Part shown: positions 14,808-23,562 of the stretch, piece after piece
Position numbering within the stretch: position 1 is the stretch's first letter
Layout: each line of letters begins with the position of its first letter
NCBI GenBank assembly: GCA_028717345.1
Contig: JAQUNZ010000009.1
Location: 1-52,854 of the forward strand
Length of the DNA: 52,854 bases
Source: Candidatus Methanoperedens sp.
GTDB taxonomy: Archaea > Halobacteriota > Methanosarcinia > Methanosarcinales > Methanoperedenaceae
Reading direction: 5' to 3'
Notes under the pieces: generated by a model
What the model was told of the DNA's origin: nothing
Database searches by the model: none
What the model saw: the letters and a program-made list of their open reading frames with translations, nothing else
Position numbers and translations under genes: made by a program

Positions 14808-16502
14808 ATGCATAGCGTGATGAAAACATTATTTGGAGACTTTAATTTTAGCAGGCTGACTCCTTTTCCCGGGCGCATTAAAGGAAATGGGAACGGTAAC
14901 TGCAGGAAACAAAATGGCGCCGGAGAGCTTGAAATCCACCTCAAGCAGCTTGAGGAACAGATACTCGATAAGAAGGAAGAGAGCAAACATAATATTACAG
15001 AACTCCTGCGCTCATTCAAGGATAAACCCATCCATGAAATAAATGTCACGTATCCGGTAAATCCGCATTACCAGTTCGCCCGGATAACCTATGATAATAT
15101 TGAAGAAGAACTCCTGTACATACCGGTTGAGCCTGTTCTTGATAAAGCGGGTAAGGAGATATTCCAGAGGATAAGGGGTATCTTTGAGAGAGAGTTAGAT
15201 AAAGAGAGCGTGCAGGCGAGCCGCGAGATGTACATCGAAAAGAGGGTGGCGGATATTATTGACTTATACGGCATACGGGCAAGCAGGGATGTCCTTGAGA
15301 AAGTTGTCTATTTTATCAAGAGGGATTTTATCGGATACGGCGAGATCGACCTTATTATGAAAGACCCGATGATAGAAGACATAAGCTGCAACGGTCCGGG
15401 CAGGAACGTCTATATCTATCACCGTATCTTTGAATCCCTTCGGACGCAGTTGAAATTTGAAAGTGAATACAGGTTAAATTCTTTTATATTAAAGATGGCA
15501 CAGATCTCAGGAAGGCACATCTCAGTCCTTGATCCCATCACGGATGCAACTCTCCCTGAAGGCAGCAGGGTTAATCTCACTTACGGCAGCGAGGTGACAA
15601 AAAAAGGCTCATGCTTCACCATCCGCAGGTTCAAGAGCGAGCCTATCTCTTTCATAGACATAATGAAATACGGCACTTTAAATGCAAAGCAGCTTGCTTA
15701 CCTCTGGCTGCTAGTTGAATACGGCGGGTCAATACTGGTATCGGGCGGCACTGCATCAGGGAAAACAACCCTGCTGAATGGCATCAGCCTGTTCATAAAA
15801 CCGGAGGCAAAGATAGTAAGCCTGGAAGATACGGCAGAGATAAACATACCGCATGAGAACTGGATACAATCCATAACGAGGAGCGGTTTCGGGAGAGCGG
15901 AAGAAAGCGGCGGGAATGCAAAACGGGGGGGTATAGGTCTTTATGAATTACTGGCAGCCGCACTCAGGCAGCGCCCCGAATACATAATAGTGGGAGAAGT
16001 AAGGGGAAGCGAGGCATTCACTCTTTTCCAGGCTATCCAGGTGGGTCATGCAGCCATGGGTACGATACACGGCGGTTCAATGGAAGAGCTTGTCAACCGT
16101 ATCGAATCAAATCCCATGAACGTACCGCGAAGCCAGCTTGCAAGCCTCGACCTTGTAATATTTGCAGGCAGGATACGCATTAACAACAACTACGCCAGGC
16201 GGGTCGTGAATATGGTGGAGATACAGGGAATTGATCCTGAAACAAAGAACCTGATAACGAATAATATTTTCCACTGGGATCCTTATAGCGATTCTTTCAA
16301 TTACAGCGGCAAGAGCTTTATCCTGGAAAATATCGCCACTGAACACGGGATAGAACTCGATTATATGGAAAAAGAGATAGAAAAAAGAGAGAAGGTAATT
16401 AACTGGATGTACGGGCAGGGAATTACCTACTTTAAGGACGTGGCGAAGAACCTCAAGGCGTATTACTATTCTCCGGATGAATATATGAAAAAGATATCAT
16501 GA
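14808..16502 (+). CDS. Type II/IV secretion and pilus assembly motor ATPase (GspE/FlaI/TadA family)
   Basis: The 564-residue product has a variable N-terminal part, then the secretion-ATPase core: VSGGTASGKTTLLNG (Walker A, about residue 313), LEDTAEI (Asp box), EYIIVGEVRGSEAFTLFQA (Walker B region, about 390) and GHAAMGTIHGGS (His box). It powers assembly of type IV pilus-like filaments from the cytoplasmic side. It overlaps the following T2SSF gene by four bases. The gene is divergent from AbrB-PhoU 1 and preceded by two Pho-island half-site blocks. It is distinct from archaellum FlaI because no archaellum genes are nearby. Confidence 0.92.
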   Translation: MHSVMKTLFGDFNFSRLTPFPGRIKGNGNGNCRKQNGAGELEIHLKQLEEQILDKKEESKHNITELLRSFKDKPIHEINVTYPVNPHYQFARITYDNIEEELLYIPVEPVLDKAGKEIFQRIRGIFERELDKESVQASREMYIEKRVADIIDLYGIRASRDVLEKVVYFIKRDFIGYGEIDLIMKDPMIEDISCNGPGRNVYIYHRIFESLRTQLKFESEYRLNSFILKMAQISGRHISVLDPITDATLPEGSRVNLTYGSEVTKKGSCFTIRRFKSEPISFIDIMKYGTLNAKQLAYLWLLVEYGGSILVSGGTASGKTTLLNGISLFIKPEAKIVSLEDTAEINIPHENWIQSITRSGFGRAEESGGNAKRGGIGLYELLAAALRQRPEYIIVGEVRGSEAFTLFQAIQVGHAAMGTIHGGSMEELVNRIESNPMNVPRSQLASLDLVIFAGRIRINNNYARRVVNMVEIQGIDPETKNLITNNIFHWDPYSDSFNYSGKSFILENIATEHGIELDYMEKEIEKREKVINWMYGQGITYFKDVAKNLKAYYYSPDEYMKKIS

Positions 16503-17353
16503 ACATCTATTACAAGAAGTTATGCTACCGCCTGCTGGGAGGATATATGGAGGGAACCAGCCTTGAGATCGAGTTTTCAAGGATACTTTACCAGGCAGAG
16601 ATCAACATTGGCGGTAGCATGTTCCTTTCGGTATGGCTGATAAGTTCGCTTTTGCTTGCAGTCGCAGTTGGAGGCGTTTTTCTTATGCTTTCCATTAACC
16701 TGATCCATCCCCTTAATGCCGCCATACTGACGTTTGCCGTCACATCGGGGGCTGTCTATTTCCAGCTTACTTCTAAAATACAGAACAGGCAGCTTGCCAT
16801 AGACCGGAACCTGCCTTTTGCCATCAGCCATATGTCCATACTGGCATCTACGGGGACTCCTCCATTAAATCTCCTGCGCATGCTTGCATCTTCCGACCAC
16901 GGCGCAGTTTCAGCCGAACTCAAGAAAATCATCCATTCCGTGGATATACTGGGTAAAGACGTTATAGCCGCAGTCCTGGATGTTGCAAGAACCACCCCTT
17001 CCCCCCACATGCGCTCACTGCTCATAGAATTCACACGAATGATCCATACAGGCGGGAGCCTGGAAACGTATCTGCATGGGAGGCTTGACCAGCTTCTTGA
17101 GATCAAACGCGAGGTACAGAAAGAACTTAACCAGTCACTTGCTCTTTTCAGCGAGATGTATATCACATTCATAAGCACGGGTGTTATTATGAGCGTCCTG
17201 GGTGTAACTGTCGGAAGCATCCTGATGGGGGGGACAATAGGTCCCTTCCAGGCAGGCGACTTATTTAATATATTTGTATATTTCATAATGCCACTGGCGA
17301 ACGTGATCTTTTTTGTACTTTTGATGGTCGTGTATTCTCCCCACGGGGACTGA
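16499..17353 (+). CDS. Pilus platform membrane protein, T2SSF/TadC-like (first)
   Basis: The 284-residue product has two N-terminal helices (residues about 42-80), a cytoplasmic T2SSF domain with the recognisable DVARTTPSPHMRSLLIEFTR and MIHTGGSLETYL motifs, and two C-terminal helices. This corresponds to half of an archaeal FlaJ-like platform, as in TadB/TadC pairs. It overlaps the motor ATPase gene by four bases and is followed after one base by a second T2SSF protein, so the two probably form a heteromeric platform. Confidence 0.85.
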   Translation: MNIYYKKLCYRLLGGYMEGTSLEIEFSRILYQAEINIGGSMFLSVWLISSLLLAVAVGGVFLMLSINLIHPLNAAILTFAVTSGAVYFQLTSKIQNRQLAIDRNLPFAISHMSILASTGTPPLNLLRMLASSDHGAVSAELKKIIHSVDILGKDVIAAVLDVARTTPSPHMRSLLIEFTRMIHTGGSLETYLHGRLDQLLEIKREVQKELNQSLALFSEMYITFISTGVIMSVLGVTVGSILMGGTIGPFQAGDLFNIFVYFIMPLANVIFFVLLMVVYSPHGD

Positions 17354-17354
17354 A

Positions 17355-18338
17355 ATGATAAATCTTGAAAAATTATATGTAAGGTACAATCTAAAAAGAG
17401 AGCACTTTATAATCCTGCTTTCCGTACTTGCAGCAATAATCCTGATCGCGGTCAGCATACTTCCGGCAGGGCAGGAAAAACAGGCAAAAATTGAATATAC
17501 CCCGGAAGATGGGAGCGTACAGGAAAAAAATTTAACCATCAAACCAGCTCCCGTAGAAAAAAGGAATAATCTTGACCAGACAATAATCTTTGCAGTCCTT
17601 ATCGCGATAACTCCTTACAGTATAGAGGTGTTCCTCGCCAACAGGAGGACAAAGAGATATGAGGAAGAGTTTGTGGGATTTTTATACGAACTCTCTGAAC
17701 TGCTGCGGGGCGGTCTTGATCCCCTGGGAGCCATAAAGGAGATCGCATCTCCTGCCCTGCAATCTGAAAGGAGCCTGCAGGCGCTTTCTCCCCACCTGCA
17801 AAAAGCAGCAGCGCAGATAGGATGGGGCGTTTCCTTTGACGATGTGATAAGCACAATGGCAGAGGCACTCAAAAGCCCGCTGATAAGCAAATACAGCTAC
17901 CTCATAGTCCAGGCATCAAGGCTTGGCGCCATTAACACGGCCATTATCCTGAAGAGCGCCGACGACCTTGAAAAAACCATGCAGCTTGAACGTGAAAAGG
18001 AAGCCGCGCTGAAGGAGTACCTCCTCATAATCTATGCGGCGCAGTTCATTCTTATAGGGTTGATTTTCATGCTGAACACCACCCTTCTCCCTTCGATCCT
18101 CGACATGATGGCCGCAAGCGCAGGAGGGAAGGGAGTAACAGGTTTTGGCATCTCATCGTCTGCATTGAATATGACTAAATTCAGGACAGGTTTCTTCCAT
18201 GTGATAATGATCAATGCCTTTGCAAGCGGGATAATCGCAGGGCAGCTCACTGAGGGAAAAGCGAGGCACGGGTTAAAACATTCGGTGATATTGATGATAC
18301 TGGGATATAGCATAAGCCTGGCATTTTTGATAAAATGA
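17355..18338 (+). CDS. Pilus platform membrane protein, T2SSF/TadC-like (second)
   Basis: The 327-residue product has helices near residues 15-38 and 75-92, a T2SSF domain (FVGFLYELSELLRGGLDPLG; SFDDVISTMAEALKSPLISK), and helices at the C-terminus. It is the second half of the platform complex with the 16499 protein. The gene starts 1 bp after its neighbour. It ends the plus-strand run; the next gene (DUF262) is convergent and AT-rich. Confidence 0.82.
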   Translation: MINLEKLYVRYNLKREHFIILLSVLAAIILIAVSILPAGQEKQAKIEYTPEDGSVQEKNLTIKPAPVEKRNNLDQTIIFAVLIAITPYSIEVFLANRRTKRYEEEFVGFLYELSELLRGGLDPLGAIKEIASPALQSERSLQALSPHLQKAAAQIGWGVSFDDVISTMAEALKSPLISKYSYLIVQASRLGAINTAIILKSADDLEKTMQLEREKEAALKEYLLIIYAAQFILIGLIFMLNTTLLPSILDMMAASAGGKGVTGFGISSSALNMTKFRTGFFHVIMINAFASGIIAGQLTEGKARHGLKHSVILMILGYSISLAFLIK

Positions 18339-18433
18339 TCAAGAAGAGTTTTCATCGCTGTTGCTTTTCAATTTTATATTTTTTCTTAAAATCAAAGATG
18401 TTCACTATATGAACTATGTTTAGAAATTAGAAC

Positions 18434-20401
18434 TTATTTTATAAATTCTAATAAAAGTAATTCCGCTTTATCTTTATCATTACCTATTTCAATATCCCAT
18501 CTCTCTTCCACAAAATCTAACATCTTGATTCCCCTTTTTAAAATTAGATTTGGAGTCCAATCATTATATTTGGTTACATCAATTTCGCTATATGAGCCAT
18601 TAAAATATCCAACTTGATTTCCCTTCTTATCCTCATGCTCTTTCTTAAACTCAAAACATTCATTCTGAAACTCCGAATTCTTTGATTGAGAAAGTAATAA
18701 GAAATTTCCTAACGAATTTAACAAAAGTCCCCTCTCTTTTGAAGAAAAACCATTGAAGCTCTTTTTCCAGCAATCTTTGTAAGCTTCTTGTGGATAGACA
18801 TGTTCTATACTTTCATGATTTATATCTTCCCATTTTACTTTTGCATTACCTCTTGCTTTTGACATTAGAAATAATTCGTATTCATAAAGGAAATAATTTA
18901 ATCCACTCCACGAATAAAAGCCTTCTCCTTTTTTATACAAATCATTAATCTGGTTTTTAAAACCCTCAATATCAAACCAACCGTCATATTCGTCATCACC
19001 ATCAATTAATTCTTCAATGTTTTTATTAACCTTGTCAATCGACAAGTCATCGGAATAAAAATCATTAGCAGTTCTATACAAATTACTGCTTTGTGTGTTA
19101 GATGGTCTTTTAGACAGTCTGAAAACTAAAAAATTAAATCTTTCGGCATTTTTTAATAATCTTAATAACTTTTCTTCATCAACTTCCTTAAACATTGCAC
19201 ACATAATTATTGGACGAAAAGCGCCAAAACTCAACCTGTTCAGTTTTTCAAGGTATTCTTTAACATCATCATTAAATTTCGAGTAAGCAGGATTATGAAT
19301 ATAAAACCACTTCATTACACTTTTTGAAATACTTTCCGTATAGGTTTTTATCACATCAAAATCGATTTTATCTAATTCAAATTCAAATAATTCTACTATA
19401 GGATCAAAATCATTTTCATTTCTTGGACTTTGTACCGAAATATTATTTACGGTAAAATATTCTTTTAATAGGAATTTTGCATAAACTTCAGATTCGCTTC
19501 TATCGTACTTAAAACTCATTATCCAATGATTCAGTAAAAATTCATCATCATTTAAAGGATTGTCTTTATTTTTACCCAAATATTCGTAAATAGTTTTCCA
19601 GGCTGAATTAATATCGTTTCTTAATCTATTTTTATCACTTTCATTATTAGGTAATATAGTTGTTAAATAAATAAGCCTATTTTTAAGCAACTCAAGTTTA
19701 GAAAGAATTTTTCCTCTATTATTCAAAGTTTCAAAAGTAACAAATACATCCAAATCATTGTCAATTTCATAAAAATTAAACTTTAAAAAGTTAACGACTT
19801 TTTTAAAAACATTTTCAAGCTCTTGTTTTTTTAACTTTTTAACTTTTTTCTCAAAATATTCTTTAGCATATTTGAGATTCATTGTATAGAGTGTCTGTTC
19901 AGGAACATGAGCAGATGATAAAGACACTTGATTTAAAATTTTGGTTTTAAAAAACTCATCGCTTGGGTTATCCTTTTCATATCCAAAAACATACGATTTA
20001 TATTGACCATATTGTTGATACAAGAATCTGGTAATCCAAGTATTTCTTGGTTCAAAATTTATTCCCTCGGATTCATCAAACTTGTCTATAATAACTTTAA
20101 GAAGTATGATAATTGTTGTCAACCTTTGTTGTCCATCAATTATATAATAGGCCTTAAGTCCTTTATCAAACATCCATAAATCGTCATGCCACTTTTCTAA
20201 ACGTTCTATATTTTTCTTTTCGATAGACTCTACGGTTAATAACCCGGTATAATGAAATTTATTTGGTTTTAGATTTTCTAGATCGACCCAAAAATCATCT
20301 AATTGTTCCTCTTCCCAAGAATATCCCCTTTGATAGTCAGGAATTCTGAAAAATTTCTGATTAAAAATTTCAACTAACGATTGTAATTTACTTTCAGCCA
20401 T
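18434..20401 (-). CDS. DUF262/DUF1524 protein (GmrSD-like type IV restriction or anti-phage nuclease)
   Basis: The 655-residue product has a DUF262 (GmrS-like) N-terminus with IPDYQRGYSWEEEQL and IIDGQQRLTT, the nucleotide-binding and hydrolysis motifs of this family. The C-terminus is a DUF1524 HNH-type nuclease with ESIEHVYPQ and LGNFLLLSQSKNSEFQN. Such fusions cut modified phage DNA or act in other defence systems. The gene is markedly more AT-rich than its neighbours, has no Pho-island block and separates the pilus platform genes from the ExeA-like ATPase, so it looks acquired by transfer. Confidence 0.88.
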   Translation of the reverse strand: MAESKLQSLVEIFNQKFFRIPDYQRGYSWEEEQLDDFWVDLENLKPNKFHYTGLLTVESIEKKNIERLEKWHDDLWMFDKGLKAYYIIDGQQRLTTIIILLKVIIDKFDESEGINFEPRNTWITRFLYQQYGQYKSYVFGYEKDNPSDEFFKTKILNQVSLSSAHVPEQTLYTMNLKYAKEYFEKKVKKLKKQELENVFKKVVNFLKFNFYEIDNDLDVFVTFETLNNRGKILSKLELLKNRLIYLTTILPNNESDKNRLRNDINSAWKTIYEYLGKNKDNPLNDDEFLLNHWIMSFKYDRSESEVYAKFLLKEYFTVNNISVQSPRNENDFDPIVELFEFELDKIDFDVIKTYTESISKSVMKWFYIHNPAYSKFNDDVKEYLEKLNRLSFGAFRPIIMCAMFKEVDEEKLLRLLKNAERFNFLVFRLSKRPSNTQSSNLYRTANDFYSDDLSIDKVNKNIEELIDGDDEYDGWFDIEGFKNQINDLYKKGEGFYSWSGLNYFLYEYELFLMSKARGNAKVKWEDINHESIEHVYPQEAYKDCWKKSFNGFSSKERGLLLNSLGNFLLLSQSKNSEFQNECFEFKKEHEDKKGNQVGYFNGSYSEIDVTKYNDWTPNLILKRGIKMLDFVEERWDIEIGNDKDKAELLLLEFIK

Positions 20402-20469
20402 CTATATTCCACAATCTTCATTAATCATATAGTATAAATTTCTATCGTTTCCATAAAAATAGAAATCCA

Positions 20470-20640
20470 TCTCCCCATCTCGACGGTCAATTATTGTATA
20501 TGTGCCAAGCCGTGCGCCGTCCTAAGCACGCCGCCCAGAGGATGCGGTCTCCAGCCGCATCCGCCTGCGGGCGGGATACGCTATCACAAATCCGCGTTTA
20601 TCCGCGTTCATCTGCGGTTTCTTATTTTCAAATATTTCAT
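20470..20640. repeat. Interspersed GC-rich palindromic repeats
   Basis: GGATGCGG (20540-20547) pairs with CCGCATCC (20555-20562), and CCGCC (20561-20565) pairs with GGCGG (20570-20574). They are followed by TCCGCGTTTATCCGCGTTC and ATCTGCGG, words typical of interspersed REP-like repeats in environmental prokaryotic genomes. No gene is supported here; an antisense ORF across it is chance. Confidence 0.55.
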
Positions 20641-20688
20641 GATAGCCCCCACACCAAACGTTTTGATAACCACTATACGTTAATAAAT

Positions 20689-21549
20689 TCAACCCAGACT
20701 TTTCGCGATCAGCGGCACCCCGGTAATGCATGCTTTGCTCAGGGCATCATCCATCCCTTTAAGCAGCGCCCTGGGATTACCGCTGACCTGCGAATTCATG
20801 CTGTATATGAATTCCCTGGTAAATGGGAACGTGGGGTCCATGTTCTGGGCTGACCTGCTCACTGCAAGCCTTTTTGCCACAAGGAGTTCAGCCTCCTTGT
20901 CCGCAAGCCCGTCCAGGATATATTGTTTGTTTATCCGCTCTATAAAAGAAGGATTCGCCTCCCTGATGCCCTTAAAAATCTCCTTGTTGCATGTAAAACA
21001 GAGCAGGCTTCCAGCCTTCAGGTTGTTCACAAGGGAAACAAGGAAATCCAGGAAATTTTTATCCCCGCAATCAATGTTGTCCAGCAGGATATAGGATGGA
21101 GCCTTCTCTTTTAACATCACAGATGCCAGTATCCCGAGCTCGATAGGTTCTTTTTTCTGTTTTAATGATATTTTTATCTCCTTAACATATCCAGGCGACC
21201 TGAGCCTTCCCATAAAACCAGCGTTCTCATTTATCTGTTTCAGCCCGCTTTCGAATATCCTTTTTATGTTGAAAAAATAGTCCTGCTCAACGCTCAGGAA
21301 AATATGGAATATACCGCTTTTGCGCGCTACCTCCTCAAGCCATCGCAGTCTCTCGGTTTTTCCAATACCCAGTTCGCCCGCATACGCCACCACAGCCCTT
21401 CCCCCTTCAGATACCTCTCCGACCAGGCATGCGAATTCGCCGTCTATCTTCTGGCTCACATGCAGAAGGCCGACATTCTCTATCGCCTCAGCCGACACCT
21501 CCCGGAAAGGGTTTGAGGTCAGACCGTACAGCTTATATTCATTCGTCAT
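20689..21549 (-). CDS. ExeA-like AAA ATPase
   Basis: The 286-residue product starts with YKLYGLTSNPFREVSAEAIE, the opening typical of ExeA/GspA-type and related AAA ATPases. It has a Walker A AYAGELGIGKTE (about residue 56), Walker B SYILLDNIDCG with Asp-Asn in place of the usual Asp-Glu, and FTREFIYSMNSQVSGNPRAL near the C-terminus as sensor 2 region. ExeA-type ATPases help assemble secretion or pilus machines. It is divergent from the pilin-like gene at 21662 across a Pho-island block and a 16-bp palindrome, which supports a role in this pilus system. Confidence 0.75.
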   Translation of the reverse strand: MTNEYKLYGLTSNPFREVSAEAIENVGLLHVSQKIDGEFACLVGEVSEGGRAVVAYAGELGIGKTERLRWLEEVARKSGIFHIFLSVEQDYFFNIKRIFESGLKQINENAGFMGRLRSPGYVKEIKISLKQKKEPIELGILASVMLKEKAPSYILLDNIDCGDKNFLDFLVSLVNNLKAGSLLCFTCNKEIFKGIREANPSFIERINKQYILDGLADKEAELLVAKRLAVSRSAQNMDPTFPFTREFIYSMNSQVSGNPRALLKGMDDALSKACITGVPLIAKSLG

Positions 21550-21574
21550 CTACGCAGTAAGAGTCTCAGAGAAC

Positions 21575-21626
21575 GGTTAATTAATTAACCCCTATAGTCT
21601 AAATACATCTATATACTCTATATGGA
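21575..21626. promoter_or_regulatory. Divergent regulatory region: 16-bp palindrome plus half-site block
   Basis: GGTTAATTAATTAACC (21575-21590) is a perfect palindrome. It is followed by CCTATAGTCTAAATA and ATCTATATACTCTATATGG, in which CTATATA half-sites are 9 bp apart. The region separates the ExeA-like ATPase (minus) from the pilin-like gene (plus). Confidence 0.55.
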
Positions 21627-21661
21627 AATACATTATCGGCTTCGAAGAAAAAACGTAATGT

Positions 21662-22441
21662 ATGAAGCTGCTTGAAGATGAGTCCGGGCTGTCAGTGGTA
21701 GTCGGCACACTGCTTCTGATACTGATCGTTGTAGCTTCGGTATCTGCCCTTTCTCTCATGGTATCCGAAGCGCAGAAAAAAGAGATGGAGCAGAGAAGCC
21801 TTCGCGCTGCCGTGGAAAGTGAGAATTTAAAGATACTTTCGCTTGCTCTCAATGATCCTGACGGGGACGGGTACTGGAATACCATAATACTGAACGTTGT
21901 GAACCTGAATACCGAAGAATCAAGAGTTGTCGGACTCAATATTAATGACAGGAACGCGGCAGGCTATACAGATGGAGTAAAATCATACAATTTCCAGAAC
22001 CAGTTTCCTGTACCATCTGCAAGAAGCAGGCAGATATTCCTGAACCTTACCTCAGGCTTTACTTCCCCTCTTAACATATCCCGGAATGATGCCATCCGGG
22101 TAATCCTCTTTACCAGTCTGGCAAACAATTTCGAGCATGTCTTTCTACCACCTGTGCCTGTCATAAAAGTGAATGTTGAATCGGAAAAAATCGGAACTGA
22201 ATTCTATGATGTACTTTCCATGGACGGTTCGGATTCTTTTGACCGTGAAGGAACTATTATCAAATACCAGTGGCAGGTCGGCAACTGGACTTCGGTCGGC
22301 AATACTTCGATCCTGGGAAATTTAAGCGGGCAGAAAGCAAGGATGAATTTCAACATGAGCAATACAGGCAGGTTCTGGGTAAACCTTACAGAGGAAGATG
22401 GCGCAGGGATGTCGGGTTTTGCCCGCTGGGAATCTCCATAA
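21662..22441 (+). CDS. Pilin-like protein with C-terminal PKD-type domain
   Basis: The 259-residue product begins with KLLEDESG then LSVVVGTLLLILIVVASVSA (residues 10-29), an archaeal class III pilin N-terminus. A beta-rich region follows (residues about 55-165). Residues 170-259 are PKD-like: the strand VLSMDGSDSFDREGTIIKYQ, then RFWVNLTEEDG. Several N-glycosylation sequons are present. It is a likely substrate of the A24 peptidase and a major or minor subunit of the filament driven by the motor at 14808. It lies upstream of AbrB-PhoU 2, 63 bp apart, with a Pho-island block in the gap. Confidence 0.85.
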   Translation: MKLLEDESGLSVVVGTLLLILIVVASVSALSLMVSEAQKKEMEQRSLRAAVESENLKILSLALNDPDGDGYWNTIILNVVNLNTEESRVVGLNINDRNAAGYTDGVKSYNFQNQFPVPSARSRQIFLNLTSGFTSPLNISRNDAIRVILFTSLANNFEHVFLPPVPVIKVNVESEKIGTEFYDVLSMDGSDSFDREGTIIKYQWQVGNWTSVGNTSILGNLSGQKARMNFNMSNTGRFWVNLTEEDGAGMSGFARWESP

Positions 22442-22459
22442 AATGTATATATTTTCCTC

Positions 22460-22492
22460 CAATAATCTATATATATTATAAACAATCAGTAG
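22460..22492. promoter_or_regulatory. Pho-island block, copy 12 (AbrB-PhoU 2)
   Basis: AATAATCTATATATATTATA and AACAATCAGTAG form the block just before the start codon at 22505. The match includes the AATCTATATA half-site and the ATCAGTA tail. Confidence 0.6.
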
Positions 22493-22504
22493 AGTAAAGA
22501 TAAT

Positions 22505-23506
22505 ATGGAAGCGCGTAAAGTTTACGTTAGCGGCGGTTCAACCTTTGTAATTTCGCTGCCCAAGAAATGGGTCAGGAAGACTAACCTGAAGCCGGGAGAC
22601 TCTCTGGTAGTTACAGAACATGGTAGTTCATTGCTCATTGAGACCAGTGTAATTGAAAAAGAATCACGAACGAAGGAGATCAGGATATCACAAATAACAT
22701 CAAGCGAAGCCCTTGAGCGTACATTGATCGCTTTTTACCTGGTTGGTTATGATACGATCAAGATAAAACTCGACAGAAAAGATCATCTTGCATACAGGGA
22801 GAGCATTCGGAATATCATGGACTATCTGATCGGTGTGGAAATAGTTGAGGATACCAATGAAGCAATGACGCTTGAAATAATGCTTGACTACAAACGTATG
22901 AGTACCTTGCAGATACTCCAGAGGATGTTTTCCATAGACAGGTCGATGCTTCTTGATCTTGGAAAGGCATTGAAAACTATGGATATCGGGCTGGCAAAAG
23001 ACGTAATAGTCAGAGAGAAAGAGATCGACAGGCTCTATTTTTTAGTTGTCAGGCAGCTTAAGAGCGCCGTGGAATACCAGCAGATAGCGGAAAAACTTGG
23101 AATAGAATCCCAGAGGGACTGCCTTGGATACAGGATCGTGGTAAAAGTTCTTGAAAGAATAGCAGACCATATAGAAAACATAGCAAAAAATTACATCAGG
23201 TTATATGAGGTTCAAAAAGAAACTCAATTGAATGATTATATAGACCTTAACAATAATTTAGTTGTGACTTTCGAAAAAGCGATTCAGTCATTATTTACAA
23301 GAAATGGTGAAATGGCTGAAAGCGTTTTTCGTGAGCTGAAAAAGGTTGAAAAATCCCAATCCGATATTTCAAAAGGATTGTTCAAGATAGAAGATATCCA
23401 ATCTGCTATTTTAATGAAAGCAATGCTTGACAGCCTTGGAAGAATAGCGAGCTACAGCGGGGATATTGCAGAAGTAGCTATCAATATGTCAACGGAAACG
23501 TCCTGA
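22505..23506 (+). CDS. phoU: AbrB-PhoU fusion phosphate regulator 2
   Basis: The 333-residue product has the same layout as the 13668 protein: residues 1-45 are an AbrB-type domain (ARKVYVSGGSTFVISLPKKW), then two PhoU helical bundles ending in MLDSLGRIASYSGDIAEVA. It lies next to the pilin-like gene and its promoter carries a Pho-island block, suggesting autoregulation. A relic of a third family member, matching its last 36 residues, lies at 28775-28882. The two intact paralogues may sense different states or form heteromers (inference). Confidence 0.9.
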   Translation: MEARKVYVSGGSTFVISLPKKWVRKTNLKPGDSLVVTEHGSSLLIETSVIEKESRTKEIRISQITSSEALERTLIAFYLVGYDTIKIKLDRKDHLAYRESIRNIMDYLIGVEIVEDTNEAMTLEIMLDYKRMSTLQILQRMFSIDRSMLLDLGKALKTMDIGLAKDVIVREKEIDRLYFLVVRQLKSAVEYQQIAEKLGIESQRDCLGYRIVVKVLERIADHIENIAKNYIRLYEVQKETQLNDYIDLNNNLVVTFEKAIQSLFTRNGEMAESVFRELKKVEKSQSDISKGLFKIEDIQSAILMKAMLDSLGRIASYSGDIAEVAINMSTETS

Positions 23507-23562
23507 TTTTATAAAAAATCAGTATAATTTATATTTCAGGTAATGAGCATTGAATATATAAT

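Noticed and set aside
20494-20853. 119-codon plus-strand ORF
   Set aside because: It crosses the GC-rich repeat cluster and the 3' end of the ExeA-like gene; composition and context argue against a real protein.
20689-21549. ExeA-like ATPase as an Orc1/Cdc6 replication initiator
   Set aside because: The N-terminal GLTSNPF-type opening fits ExeA-like ATPases; the winged-helix end and origin repeats of Orc1/Cdc6 are absent.
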